From assembly GCA_963971225.1 (NCBI GenBank), contig OZ020269.1, forward strand, positions 26,825,783 to 26,889,782: a stretch of DNA of 64,000 nucleotides, written 5' to 3'. The notes beneath the pieces were generated by a model. The model saw only the letters and a list, made by a program, of their open reading frames with translations, was not told the origin of the DNA and made no database searches. The stretch is from Melieria omissa (lineage: Eukaryota; Arthropoda; Insecta; Diptera; Ulidiidae). The position numbers and the translations under genes were made by a program. Shown here piece by piece: positions 1 through 11,288 of this stretch (positions within the stretch are counted from its first letter, which is position 1; each line of letters opens with the position of its first letter).

Positions 1-971
1 TCCGTGTTTGTATAACAAGAGAGGAAAAGATGAAAGTAGATTTAATTTGTATCCAATTGACAAATATGCCATTCCATTTCACACAGTGCACATTGATCAT
101 GTGGGTCCATTTCCAAAAAGTAAAAAGGGAAATGAATATATATTAGGAGTAATCGATGCATTCACAAAATTTTTAATACTCAAACCAGTAAAAAATACAA
201 CCACTAGATTCGTTATAAACACTCTATTGGAAATCGCGAGCTTTGTTGGAATACCCAATCAAATAATTAGTGACCGCGGTACCGCGTTTACATCAAAAAT
301 GTTCGAAGGTTTCTGCAAAGAAAATTGTATTAAACACATATTAACAGCAGTGCGAACACCTCGTGCTAACGGACAAATTGAACGATACTTCCGCACTCAG
401 CACAATGTCAGATGACATGGACAATCGTGATTGGGACCAACACGTCAGCGCTATACAGTGGGGCATTAACAGCATCGAACACACTGTCACTGGTCAAACA
501 CCGCAGAAGCTCTTGTTTACGTTTACACCCAAAAATTTTTTGGGCAACAGTTTAAGTATCGCATTATACCAAGAAATGGAAGACGAAGAGGAGAACATTC
601 CTTTATCTACAATTCGGGACCGTGTGAAGATGCGTTTAGACGAAACTGGCCAGAAGGCAGCAACCCAGTTCAACAATAATCATTGTGGACCGAAGAAGTA
701 TCTGGAGGACGATATGGTGCTGGTTAAAGCAGAACACCCTGCAACCGGACATTCCAAAAAATTATTGGCTAAGTATAAGGGTCCTTACGTAGTCAAGAAG
801 GTGCTTGGGAATGATAGATATGTTATAAGCGATACAAGTACCACCCAGGTTTCACAGCGACCTTTTGAATCGGTGCAGGCAGCCGACAAGCTAAAACCTT
901 GGGCCTCTCTTACCGACTTTTCCTTAGTTCACGAGGAGGAGGATTTGTTATCCTCAGACGACGAAAAGTAA
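1..971 (+). mobile_element. 3' part of a broken Ty3/gypsy LTR retrotransposon (integrase region)
   Basis: Two overlapping open frames in different phases (8-415 and 363-971) together cover the end of a retroviral-type integrase. The first has the core-domain signatures HIDHVGPF, SDRGTAFTS and PRANGQIER, which hold the D, D and E of the catalytic triad. The second continues with the integrase C-terminal region, including a GPY/F-type segment (KYKGPYVVKKVLGNDRYVI, roughly residues 138-156 of that frame), and ends in an acidic tail. The phase change near position 385-400 is a frameshift, so this copy is inactive. Gag, protease and RT lie off the left edge or are missing. No LTR boundary could be fixed downstream. 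Confidence 0.85.
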
Positions 972-1305
972 TGTTTTAGTGTTTATTTCCTTGTTTTGCT
1001 TTGTTTGTTAGCCTAGATGTTATAGATTTTCTTGTAATTTCACCAGATATGTTGAACTAATTAACAATACTACCGCAAATATCATAAAAAAAAAAAAAAA
1101 AAAAACAAAAAATCACTTAACCATATGTTCTACGTTGCATGACATTCAATTTCATTCATTTATGATTAAATCTATTATGCTATTTTTACTTACTTACATA
1201 TGTGTGTTTCTGAATTTTGACGTATTCGAACTAATAATTAATAAATCTGTAAGGAAATGTCCTGATACTATTTGTATTTATTGTCAACGACAGACAAAGA
1301 AACAG

Positions 1306-1655
1306 AGTTGTTGGTTGCTGTGTGATCTTCCAACGAGAACAGAGTTGTTGGTTGCTGTGTGATCTTCCAACAAGAGACAAGTTGTTGGTTGCTGTGTGAT
1401 CTTCCAACGAGAGACAAGTTGTTGGTTGCTGTGTGATCTTCCAACGAGAGACAAGTTGTTGGTTGCTGTGTGATCTTCCAACGAGAACAGAGTTGTTGGT
1501 TGCTGTGTGATCTTCCAACAAGAGACAAGTTGTTGGTTGCTGTGTGATCTTCCAACGAGAGACAAGTTGTTGGTTGCTGTGTGATCTTCCAACGAGAGAC
1601 AAGTTGTTGGTTGCTGTGTGATCTTCCAACGAGAGTCAGGTTGTTGGTTACTTGT
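1306..1655. repeat. 37-bp tandem repeat array (9 copies)
   Basis: The word TGTGATCTTCCAAC recurs at 1321, 1358, 1395, 1432, 1469, 1506, 1543, 1580 and 1617, exactly 37 bp apart. Units differ at only a few bases (ACGAGAACAGAG versus ACGAGAGACAAG or ACAAGAGACAAG variants). A degenerate partial unit closes the array before 1660. Because 37 is not a multiple of 3, all three antisense frames stay open, which creates false ORFs. It lies about 340 bp after the gypsy open frame, so it may belong to that element's 3' untranslated region or LTR. Confidence 0.95.
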
Positions 1656-1659
1656 TGGT

Positions 1660-2857
1660 TGGCAACACTGACAACCTGTAGTTTAAGTATGGTATTGAAT
1701 CACTGGGACAGTGATTATGTAGGATGGCCGAGTTGTTAAAGGAAAAGATACTGTAACATATATACTTACAAAAGTATATTCGTGAGCAACCCATGAGAAA
1801 AATCCCGTCTCATGGCATACCATAATGATAAAACACTTGTTTCACCTACATTCGTAGCACACCGGCACGGTAGTCGTCATAGAATTCAGTGATTCGAGTG
1901 ATAGATTGTCGAACGGGCGTGTCGGTGTGTTTTCGACAAACATCAAATTTATACACAATACTCGAAAACGGGGAAAATTCTCGCTTTAACGATATCTATC
2001 GTTTGGTTTGCTGGGGAAGTACTTATTTTCATTATACTTAACCATGATGCAATAATAAAAGGTGATGTACATTGGACGCCGTCTCGTTCTAATTTGACAA
2101 TTCTCGCTCCCTTAGCAAATCAGTAATGCTTATTGAAACTCATACTATTTCTCTTACAAGTAAAAAACGAAAAATGACATTAAAAATCCTACAATCTCCA
2201 ACAAAAAAAAAGTGGGCATTACTTGACAAATTTTTGTTGGTTTGTTTTGATTTTTTCGTAAACAAACTCAAACCGAAATTCAAATTCAAAATAATTTTCG
2301 TCAAAATAACTGTTGCGCAAATTTAAAAATAATTTATAATCCCCAATCAAGCTGTGCGCTATGCCACAAAACGTGGGCACATGAGGGCGTACGTTTATTT
2401 CATGTCCCGAAGGAGGAAAATAGATGATTAACGTGGAGTGAATCATGATACTTAACAAACAATTTTCAGTACACGTTTGTGTTTGTTGATTGAATGCAAG
2501 AAATCTGCAGTTATATAATATACAAACCAGTTGAGCCAGTTGTCGTTAATTTCAATATAATCAATTACAAAATTTATATTACTCCACGGTGGTTCAAAAT
2601 ATTTCTAAGCAATGTGCAATAATTCCAACTGTGTATTCATGTACAGTAAACGCGCAATTGTGAATGAATGTAGAGTTAATAGAAGAGGAAGAACCGCTGT
2701 CAAATTTTGCCAGAGCCAAGTTTTATTCGCTCAATTTATATTGTAAAATAAACAATTTGTAATCATTTGCCCTACGGCAAGAAAAATTATTAAATTAGTT
2801 GTGTTTGTATAAATTCTCAAGGATTGAAATATAGTAGTAGAAATAATTGTGAGCAAA
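1660..2857. other. Intergenic, upstream region and 5' leader of vir
   Basis: No coding potential is seen. It presumably holds the vir promoter and 5' UTR, but no TATA box or initiator stands out. The left part (1660-2060) may still be retroelement-derived; it contains an AATAAA at about 2053. The segment next to the vir start codon is AT-rich. Confidence 0.4.
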
Positions 2858-5800
2858 ATGGTTGAGAGCGAGGACGCAGCGGAACTGCTTTTTTTCGACA
2901 CATTTTCCCATGAAGTGGACGCGGTAAGCTACAAACCATCCACACTAAACTGCCATTTCACCATTTTCATCATCCAAAGGACATCAACTTGGATCTGGTG
3001 CAGTTTCCGAAGCCGGTGTACATCACCCAAGTGCGCATAATACCGCTGGGGGCGCGCGTGCAGGCCGACTTTCCCGGCGGCGTGCGGCTCGGTGCCACGA
3101 ATCCCTCCAAATTTGACATTGAGTTTTTTGTGAATGATCTCGGCATGCCGGGCGCTTCAACGTTCGAGAATCTGGGCCAATTGCAGTACAACCAAAACGA
3201 CCGCATCCATTTGGAGTGCACGACGGAGAAGATACCCACAGACGGCCTGGTGCTGCGTGGCTGGTACAGCACCATTACGCTGGCCGTTTATGGCATTTTG
3301 ACGAATTCAATGAACGAGCCCATTGCGAGCCCGCCGCCACCCCCTTGTGAGCCCGCAGGTCCGGAGGAGATATGCAATTTGAGCGCCGAGGGCCGAAGCT
3401 CCGCGCTGCAAGAGGAGGTGACCCCTAAAGACGAATGGAAGGAGCCGCTGCCGGGCGAGGCCGTAGCACATGTGCATAAACCCAGCGCCAGTGACTTTGA
3501 GCGCGAAGATATGGAGTACGCGGTGACGCGCGAGCACTATCACCATTCAGGCGACGAACGGGAGCGGCGCTTGCGTAAGACGTCTCGCTCCTCGGAGCGT
3601 TCAGTATCGTCGCGCAATCGCACACATTCGGAGAGCAATGAGCGGGAGTACTTGCGGTTCGAAATTGTTTTTCTTGTAAATGTATAAAATGCTTATAAGG
3701 TGTTTCGGTTTAACTTTGCAGCGCACGCAATGAACGGGAGCGCGAAAAGTCTACACGTGACTGGTCACGCAGCCCGGACTATTCGCGACGTTCGCGACGC
3801 AAACGTTCGGAGCGTTCGCGCTCTGATGCCGAGGAACCACACAAGTGGCCGCCGCGAACACCGCCCGCCTCAATTGACTCGCCCACCAGGCCGCGTTCGC
3901 CCGACAACATCGAATACGCAGACGAAGACATGCACTACAAATTAAAGGCGCGCAGTTATATGCGTTCGGAAGAGTCTCTGACTAACACGGCGCCGGACGC
4001 CCAAACCATTGAAGACGACGAAGCGCCCGGTACGCCCGTGGAGCAGTACGAACCCATACTGAGCGACGACGAGATCATCGGTGATGACGACTCGAACGCC
4101 ACACCTGAGCAGGTGGCTGCCGACGAGTTTGAGATGGAAGTGCAATCGGCAGCTGCTGGCGCCGAGCCGGCCATTGTTGCGTTCGACGCGTTCACCATGC
4201 CTGTGGTGCGGTATGTGGATGATTTGGCGACGTCCTGTCACAAGGAATTAGAAAATCTGCGCCTGATCTTCAAGAAGTTGGATACTCAGACCAAATGCGC
4301 CAGCTTGGCGGCATTCAGTGAGTCCAGTACTAGCGTAGAGGAGCGCGAGAACTTCGTGTACCTCAGTGAGCAGCTTATCAATCAGCTGGCCTACCTGTCG
4401 CAGCAGTTCAAGCGGCGTAACTTTGTGCTGCGCGAATTCTTCGCAATCGATGCGCGTCACTTGGAGCAGGCCTACAACGTTCTGGTGATTGCATTAGAGT
4501 TCGAAGCAGCATGCCTGCAACAGCAGCCGGCATTCAAGATACGCCACATCAAGGTGGGCGCACGGCTGACGGAGCTGTTGGGCGTTTCGGTGCCCTTTTT
4601 CGAGTATCTGTTACAGGTGCAGCACTTTGATCCCTTTGCGGCACTCTTCAAGCTCTACCAGAAGGACTACATGGCGCTCTCGATTAAACTGATGCTGCTG
4701 AAAGCAGTGTACGCGCTGCTGGATACGAAGATAGGTATCCGACAATTTATTACCGCCAAGCTGAACGGCTACCAGCTGGTGCTGAACGCTTTGCAGCGGT
4801 CGCATCTGACGCGCAACAAGTTCGCACTACAGGCCATCGTCAGGAAGCTGAACTTAAACGAGGCACTGGAGTGCGTACGAGAGCAGTGTAGCAAAGTGTA
4901 CGTGCTCGCCAACTACACGTCGTCCACGCCAGCGGACCACTATCGGCTGATTGAGCAAGCGCTGGAGCAGCTGCAGGAGGCAATGACGCGAAATTCCCTC
5001 TCCTACCAACAGCCACGACGCTTTCTGCCGGTGTCGAAAAAATTCGAAATTGTGCCGGACGCTGCGGCACAGCGCAGCTTCGCGCACACACTGCAGTCGT
5101 ACCTCGTGCAGCACGCGTTTGCCGAGTCGCTGCTGCTGCTGCTGAGCAACGCCAGTGAGCTGCCACCATCATTACTGCTGCGCTGCTTGGACTTGATGCA
5201 GTCGCTGCTGCGGACGCACGTAGGCGTGGACTACTTTGTTGACGACTGCTTTGAGACTACGCAAATGCTGATCGCTGTGCTGCTGGGCGTTGACGAAGTG
5301 CTGGAGCCAGCAACGCTAACAACCGCTCAGCATTTTAAGGGTTAGACTTGGAGACTTTTTCATGCTTGTTAAGATTTCTGTAATACCATCCATTTTGACT
5401 CAATTTCAGATGCTGCAACCACCAAGAAAGAGTTGCCTGACAAAGCCGAAGCAAAGGACAGTGAGCAGGCCACCACAACGGCTTCGGCGAAAGCGGCAGC
5501 CGATGCCGTTGCCACACCTCCCATAATCAAAGCAGAGAAGCCCGAAGCAGTTTCTGCGGCTGTAAAGTCAACAGAAACGCTGGTGACGTCGACCACCAAG
5601 TTGCCAATTGCTGTACAGAACACACAAAAACCGGCTCGACTGGATCGACTGCAGCAAGTGGGCGTGGAGCTGGCCCACAAGGTGCAGACGCGCTATCACC
5701 TCGATGCCATTATCGCTGCTACCAGTTCCTCATCGATCGACTACGACGCCGTCAAGCTGTCGGTGCACCTGCACGCGCTCTACTCGCAAACGTGCAGCTC

Positions 5801-8800
5801 GCCCGGGCGGCAGCACACCGTCGAGGTAATTTCGCTGAATAACAATCTGCAGGTTTTCATGGATCTGATCAAGAAGGAGCAGCGAATGCAAGCGCAGCGA
5901 CAGCTGTCGCAGCCGGGCGCCAAATACAAGAGTCCCGTGCTGAGTTACGCAGTGGACATAGTCGACTGCTGCGTGCGCTATTGTGAGAATCTCGACTACT
6001 TGATCGAGCACGGTGTTAGCATTTTGGAAATGGCTAAGATTCACGAAACCTTCGAGCCGTCCGTTTCAGCAGTGCTGCAGGAGATGTTCGTCTATTTGAA
6101 GCCTCTAGAGGTGCTTAACGTGTTCGCCTACGACGACATTGCGCCGTTGGTGGAGGTGATCACGCGCTCGCTGGAATACATCACCACTTTTCCTGGTGAT
6201 CTTATAATGGGGCTGCGCATACTGCGCCATCTGGCCATCGGGCCCAGCTGCAAGGCGTTCAAGAGCGCCGATACAGAGGAGCTGAAGCATCGCTTTGTGA
6301 TGCTGCAGTTCTATGCGGCGGATGGCGTGCAGACATTGATGCAGGTGTTGGAGAAGCTCTGCTCCTATTTCGAGCAGCCTGGGCTGCATGCGCCCGCTCT
6401 AATGACCATACAGGGTGTGCACTGCTGCCAGATTCTGCTGCCGGCGTTGCAGATTCTGCGCACAATGCTGTCTTATGCGATACAGTGCCGCGACGTAGAG
6501 TTTCGAGACCTCACTGCTATCGACCACCTCATGAAGGCCTACTTTCTGCTGCACTACTTCCCCGCCGCCAGTCAAGCGGCCAACGAAATCGAGTTGGCTA
6601 AGCGAGAGATCATACAGACGCTGCTGGCGTATACGCAGCCTAACGAGCAGGACGAGGAGTCGTTACACAAGTCGCTGTGGACGCAAATGATACGCGAGAT
6701 CTTGAAGAATATCGACGGCCCGTACACATTTATACCAGGTGCGTACCACAGTTGTTCCAGTTTAATGTTTACAATAATTTTCATTGCACATCGTTTTAGG
6801 TCTGCGGGTACTGGCAGAGCTGTTGCCGCTTCCGCTTCCCATGCCGCTGCCGAGCAATAGTACACAACTGCCTGAGGTGCAAACGCAGCGCCTCATCATT
6901 GAACGCAAGCTGTGGTCGGCACACTTGCATCCGCAGAGCGCACAAATTGCCAAGCTCATCGAGACGATCGCGCCCTCTACCTACCCACCGCTGGTGGATC
7001 TCATGACCAGGGTGTGCCTGCAGCTAGCAGACTTGGCGCCCAACATGACGCTGCTCATCTCGAAAACGCTCAGCGACCTCGTTGGCGCTGAGTGGGCGAG
7101 TGCGTCCAGCATGCCCACTCTGCAGCTGGCACGCCTGCTGCGCTTCTTTGCACGCCTCACGGCCTTTGCTTCGTTGAAAATCTCCGCGTTGTCCATTTTG
7201 TGCGGCAAGTTGTGGGAACTCTTTCAATCGGTGCTAAGCATAGCTGAGTCCTCTGAGGTAGTACACCGGTGTCAGTCTGCTATCCAGCGTGTTTTGTCAA
7301 ATTTTCTCGATACGGATATTTCGCTTATTGCACCGCAATCGGCTATCGCGCCCGAGTTGAACTTGGCGTCCGCTTTGCCAGCGAAGGACCTGATACCGCG
7401 TGTCGCTGAAGCAATTTTGGTTAATCTACTGAATGCGAATGTTAAACACGAACTAGTGGAGTTGGCTCTCGGCAATCTTGTCAAACTTACGCAACACGAG
7501 TGAGTTATTTCAAGAATTTTTTTTTTAATCAATAAATAATTTTCCTTTTTTCCTAAACTCGTTTAGTATCACGTTTTACCATTTGACGCAACAGCTGAAG
7601 CTAAAGCGCTCCGACTTCCAGCAATGGCTGCAAAAATTCGTAAGCTCCTCTGAAACGGACAGCGTCTGCAGTGGCAGCATTGAAGCACTCATTCTGCTGC
7701 TGAACTCGCTGACGAAAATACCGGAGAATCGTCAGCAGCACAGCACAATACCTTCGCGCACTTTGAAAATGTCCATCGCTGAGTTGTCTTCATTGTTGGG
7801 CTTTCAGAAGGCAGTGCAGCCCCACCTTCTCGAACGCATTCGTGCTGTGATCGAGCGCAGCACAGCGCCTGACAAAGCGCTTTTGACACATGTGAACGAA
7901 TTAAGCACATATCTGGACAACTTGGATGGCACACCCATGGACACAGACGAGGAAGCCAGCACACAAGTGGAGCCTGCATTGCCACAAAGTGAGGGCATTG
8001 TTATGCAGTTTGTCGCTCGGCCCGTTTTCACTGACTACGATGTGCTTTCCGACGATTCGCCGTTATCCGCACGCTACTGGCTGCAGATGGCTTGCGTGGA
8101 GGTCAGCGATGCACCGCACGAGCGAATTCCGTGCGATTTGACCGCATTGGCTGGAGACTATTTGCCGCCGGAAACGAATCTCAGTTCGGATTGCAAGCGG
8201 GTGCTGCATCTATCCGCCTCGCCGCAGTCGAATCGAGAGCGCACACCCACCGCGCCCTGCTTCCGCACGCGGCGCGTCGAGGTTGAGCCCAGCACTGGCC
8301 GCCCCGAAAAGAAAATCTATATTACGCCGGTGCGTGGTCGTGGCTTTGCACGTGCGCCGCCCTCGCGTGGTGACCTGTTTCGTTCGCGTCCGCCAAACAC
8401 GTCGCGACCACCGTCACTGCACGTGGACGACTTTCTGGCATTGGAGACGTGTGGCGCCCAGCCCACCGGCCCCACGGGCTACAACAAAATTCCACCGCTA
8501 ATGCGTGGCTCACGTGTGGGACGCAACCGCGGCTCGCGCATCTCCACCGCTGCAGCTTTTCGGTGAGTATCTGCGTTTGAGACTGATATGGAAGTTCCAT
8601 CAATATTTACTTTTACGAATTGTTACAGCAAAACGAAAGCACTGCGCACCTCATCACCGTCTACATGGAACGACGGCGGTTCGCCACACTATCGCACAGC
8701 CACATCGGAGCCGCACTTTGGCGACACACACTACTCTTCCAGTTCGCACTTTAGCGGGCGCTCGCGTGGCCGCGGCAGTCGTTCGCGTTCATATTTGCGC

Positions 8801-8803
8801 TAA
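2858..8803 (+). CDS. vir: Virilizer (VIRMA), scaffold of the m6A methyltransferase complex
   Basis: Seven exons join in frame: 2858-2923, 2980-about 3656, 3722-5340, 5410-6738, 6800-7499, 7567-8562 and 8629-8803, giving about 1,853 residues, close to the roughly 1,850 usual for fly Virilizer. The N-terminus (ELLFFDTFSHE, then DINLDLVQFPKPVYITQVR and GARVQADFPGGVRLGATNPS) is the conserved VIR_N domain. An Arg/Ser/Glu-rich low-complexity stretch spans exons 2-3. Exons 3-6 are Leu-rich helical sequence like the ARM-type core. The C-terminus is Gly/Arg/Ser-rich (GRSRGRGSRSRSYLR). In flies Virilizer is nuclear and joins Fl(2)d, Nito, Flacc and Hakai to Mettl3/Mettl14; it is needed for Sxl and tra splicing. 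The donor of intron 2 is ambiguous: after 3656 (GTTCGA) or after 3647 (GTACTT), both in phase, a three-residue difference. It converges with Mthfs; the stop codons are about 100 bp apart. Confidence 0.97.
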
Positions 8804-8848
8804 ATTGAAATCTAGATTTAAGTAAACAAAAATTTGTTTCCAACTTTT

Positions 8849-8854
8849 TTTATT
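8849..8854 (-). terminator. Candidate polyadenylation signal of Mthfs (AATAAA on minus strand)
   Basis: TTTATT on the plus strand reads AATAAA on the minus strand, about 50 bp after the Mthfs stop codon. It lies between the two convergent stop codons, so the vir and Mthfs 3' UTRs probably abut or overlap. Confidence 0.5.
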
Positions 8855-8902
8855 AAGAAAATACGCAAATATAAAGTAGTCATGCCACCAGAAACAATGC
8901 CC

Positions 8903-10922
8903 TCATTCTGTTACAACGGCGGTCAAGCGTACGTCGTGCTCGTCCAGTGGAAGCGATTCTTCATCGACGATTTGCTCGCAGAAAGCCAGCGCCATCAGAG
9001 TTACCTTCTTCTGTGGGTAGGTGTCGAAATGGCGTTTCAGGAATTTGTCGTAGTAGCCCATGCCATGACCCATGCGACCACCGCTACGCGTAAAGGCAAC
9101 ACCCGGCATCAGGAACAAATCAATGCCTTGTCCTAGAGTGAAGGAACAAATTTGAGTTAGAACTATGTGAGAGAGGAGGAGGGTAAAGAGCGAAGTATAG
9201 TTGCTGAATGTTTGCTAAATTGTTGTGACAGTGTAAATCTAGTTTATATCATTGATTAAGCTTCTAAAAATTAACACAATGTGCGCCAAGCAGGCGGGTG
9301 GCGAGTTCAAACGATATCACTTTTTTCTTTTTTAGATTTAACAAGAATATACATTTTGTCATTCTGTAACAGCATGTAAACAGTGTCAATAATTTTATTT
9401 GAGAAAATTGTAATAGTAAATTAAAAATCAATCCTTTCATCAAAATTAATATCAGAGCTTGAAAATGTTGTCACGGCGTTTAATTGCGCGTTGGTATCTG
9501 CAAAAACTGCAGTGAGTTTCTTTGATATTCATTCTAAATTACATAATGTGCGGCATGAAACTACTAAAGTTCTGCCTTCTAGCTCTGTAAAGATGCCGGA
9601 GGGTGGCGGGCTAGGCAGCGGCGCTGGTAAGGGAGGCGGTGGTAGCGGCGCTGGTGAGGGAGGCGGTGGTAGCGACCCCATACGCAAGCGGGGCGGTGGT
9701 GCCGGCGCCGGCGCCATACGCAAGGGGGGCGGCAAATTTCGCATAAGGCAGGTGCCAAGCGAGGAACATTTCTTCCGGGAGGAGGTAATTGCTACAAAAT
9801 AACTTAAACATGAGCTGATGATTTGATTCATTTTCTTCTATACAAAAGCAAAAAAAGCAGTTGAAAAAACTGAAAACCAAAATAACGACATCGGAAGAGA
9901 ACGAAACCACAACTGAACCGGAAAAGAAATAAAAGCACCACCAAGAGAAGCAAGATACGTAAATTGAACAACAACAAAAAAATAAATTATATTCTGGGCC
10001 ACTCCCTGAACAAGACTGTTTTTGAATTATCCTCTACTGTTTTGAGATAGAAAATTACAAATTATTTTGGTTATTTACGCTAAGCTATAAACAATAAACA
10101 AACGAATAAGCTATAAACAAACACAATTGCTTTATTATTGTTTACTCTACAGTGTAATTAAGCTCATGAAAATTATTACAGTATGCGCCGTGGCTCAAAT
10201 GACAAATACGCCAAAGCTGAAGCCGGTTGGTGACGGGCTCAAATCGCGCTTTTTATGTACAAAAAATACTATTTAGCAAGACTAGAAAATCTTGATATGA
10301 TTCTGAGAAATCGGCGCACCCATTTTACATATTTGATTCATCATTCATTCACTCACTAAAATCATAGTTGCTGCTAATCCTCTTTTACTCACCATTGCAC
10401 AAGGCATTCTCGCGTCCCTCCTTTGCGCTGGGCTGCTTAATGTTCCACTTGGTTAGCGGCAAAGATTCATAGTCGTCCCAGTCCTTTATGAGCACCATTT
10501 CCATCACTTTGCCACTGTACGTGGGCACGAAGACGTGCTTTTGCTGCCGGAACATCTCTTGCAACAGTCCATTTGTGTCCACTTCGGTTGCTGTGCTTAG
10601 ATAAATGCTGATATTCTGCGCCTTCTGGAATGCGTCCGACTTGAGCACCTAACATATGGCAAAGCAAAAAAGAAATTGTCGTGTTTGGTAATTGAAGAAA
10701 ATCGTTTCGAAAGTCGATACTCACCTTGGCTGCGACGGCCTTGGATTGTCGTTCCCGCGACTCGACTGTAATTGCCGGCAGCACCTCCGTCTTCATGCGT
10801 TTGCGAAGCGCTATTTTAAGCGGATTGCCATCGCTCTGTGCCATGCTTGTGCTTGCTTTTCGCAGATCGTAAAAGATTTGGTTATTATTTGCACGTAGCA
10901 AGCTGACGAGAGGCGATCTCAT
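8903..10922 (-). CDS. Mthfs: 5-formyltetrahydrofolate cyclo-ligase (MTHFS)
   Basis: Three exons on the minus strand: 10922-10725, 10648-10393 and 9132-8903, total 227 residues. All junctions are GT-AG and in frame. The enzyme converts 5-formyl-THF to 5,10-methenyl-THF using ATP. Family signatures are the N-terminal basic helix (LKIALRKRMK), YLSTATEVDTNGLL in exon 2, and the active-site loop PGVAFTRSGGRMGHGMGYYD in exon 3. The protein is about 25 residues longer than typical cytosolic MTHFS (about 203 residues). The extra N-terminus (MRSPLVSLLRANNNQIFYDLRKAS) is basic, lacks acidic residues in its first 19 positions, and is followed by an in-frame Met (MAQSDGNPLK), which would allow mitochondrial and cytosolic forms. 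The 1.26-kb second intron contains an IF1-like gene on the opposite strand. Confidence 0.93.
9351..10083 (+). repeat. Segmental duplication, copy 1 (IF1 locus)
   Basis: This segment aligns by eye with 11289-12079. Both begin near ACATTTTGTCATTCT, run through about 115 bp of upstream sequence, all three IF1 exons and introns, and end after the shared 3' block AACAAGACTGTTTTTGAATT and the following AT-rich stretch. The duplication therefore carried promoter-proximal and 3' DNA, which rules out a processed retrocopy. Confidence 0.8.
9465..9932 (+). CDS. Diverged ATPase inhibitor IF1 paralog nested in Mthfs intron
   Basis: Three exons: 9465-9511, 9583-9784 and 9849-9932, total 110 residues, all GT-AG and in frame. 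Exon 1 ([16 protein letters not shown]) is a short basic mitochondrial-type presequence almost identical to that of the IF1 gene at 11403. Exon 2 starts with the family's Gly-rich [10 protein letters not shown] but has an expanded Gly/Ala/Ser repeat. The normally conserved inhibitory helix reads AIRKGGGKFRIRQVPSEEHFF instead of the family-type [21 protein letters not shown]. Several acidic and Gly/Lys positions of the F1-binding segment are therefore lost. Exon 3 (QKKQLKKLKTKI...) matches the sister gene. The frame and splice sites are intact, so it is either a recently relaxed duplicate or an altered paralog. It lies inside intron 2 of Mthfs, antisense to it. Confidence 0.75.
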
Positions 10923-11288
10923 ATTGTTTGTAGTGTCGAACTGTGTCCCGACGTTGCCGGCGTATTTGCGCTATGCTTATCGCGCTCTCCGGTCGTCACC
11001 AGCCGTCCATATTTTCCGTGCCAACTTCAACCGCTGCGCTTTCTAATCAGCGCTGTACGAGGTTATCGCTGGAACGTTGTCTGTGTTTATTGCTAACCTC
11101 TGCCGTGTAAACACGACTCCGTATGGGCATTGCGTCGTCACTTATTAAATATTTAGGCGATCCACAATCTTTGTGTTGTACTTATTTGTTTTTGTTTGAT
11201 TTTGTCTTGCTCTGCTCTTCGCTTTCAGCTGTTTGCTGCAGCACTGCCAGCTTCAATTGACACCGATGATGTTGACAAATGAGTTGTG

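Larger units (their letters stand above)
9255..10189 (+). repeat. Short direct repeats flanking the nested IF1 copy
   Basis: A roughly 33-bp word at 9255-9287 (ATTAAGCTTCTAAAAATTAA...GTGCGCC) recurs at 10157-10189 (ATTAAGCTCATGAAAATTAT...GTATGCGCC), on either side of the nested gene. Similar GCTCAAA/GTTCAAA words follow each. They may mark the duplication breakpoints. The similarity was judged by eye only. Confidence 0.4.

Noticed and set aside
1718..1800. tRNA-Leu/Ser-like start (GGATGGCCGAGTTGTTAA) followed by a GAGAAAAATCCC word
   Set aside because: The A-box is fair, but the B-box is degenerate and no acceptor or T-arm pairing can be drawn. At most a decayed tRNA fragment or chance.
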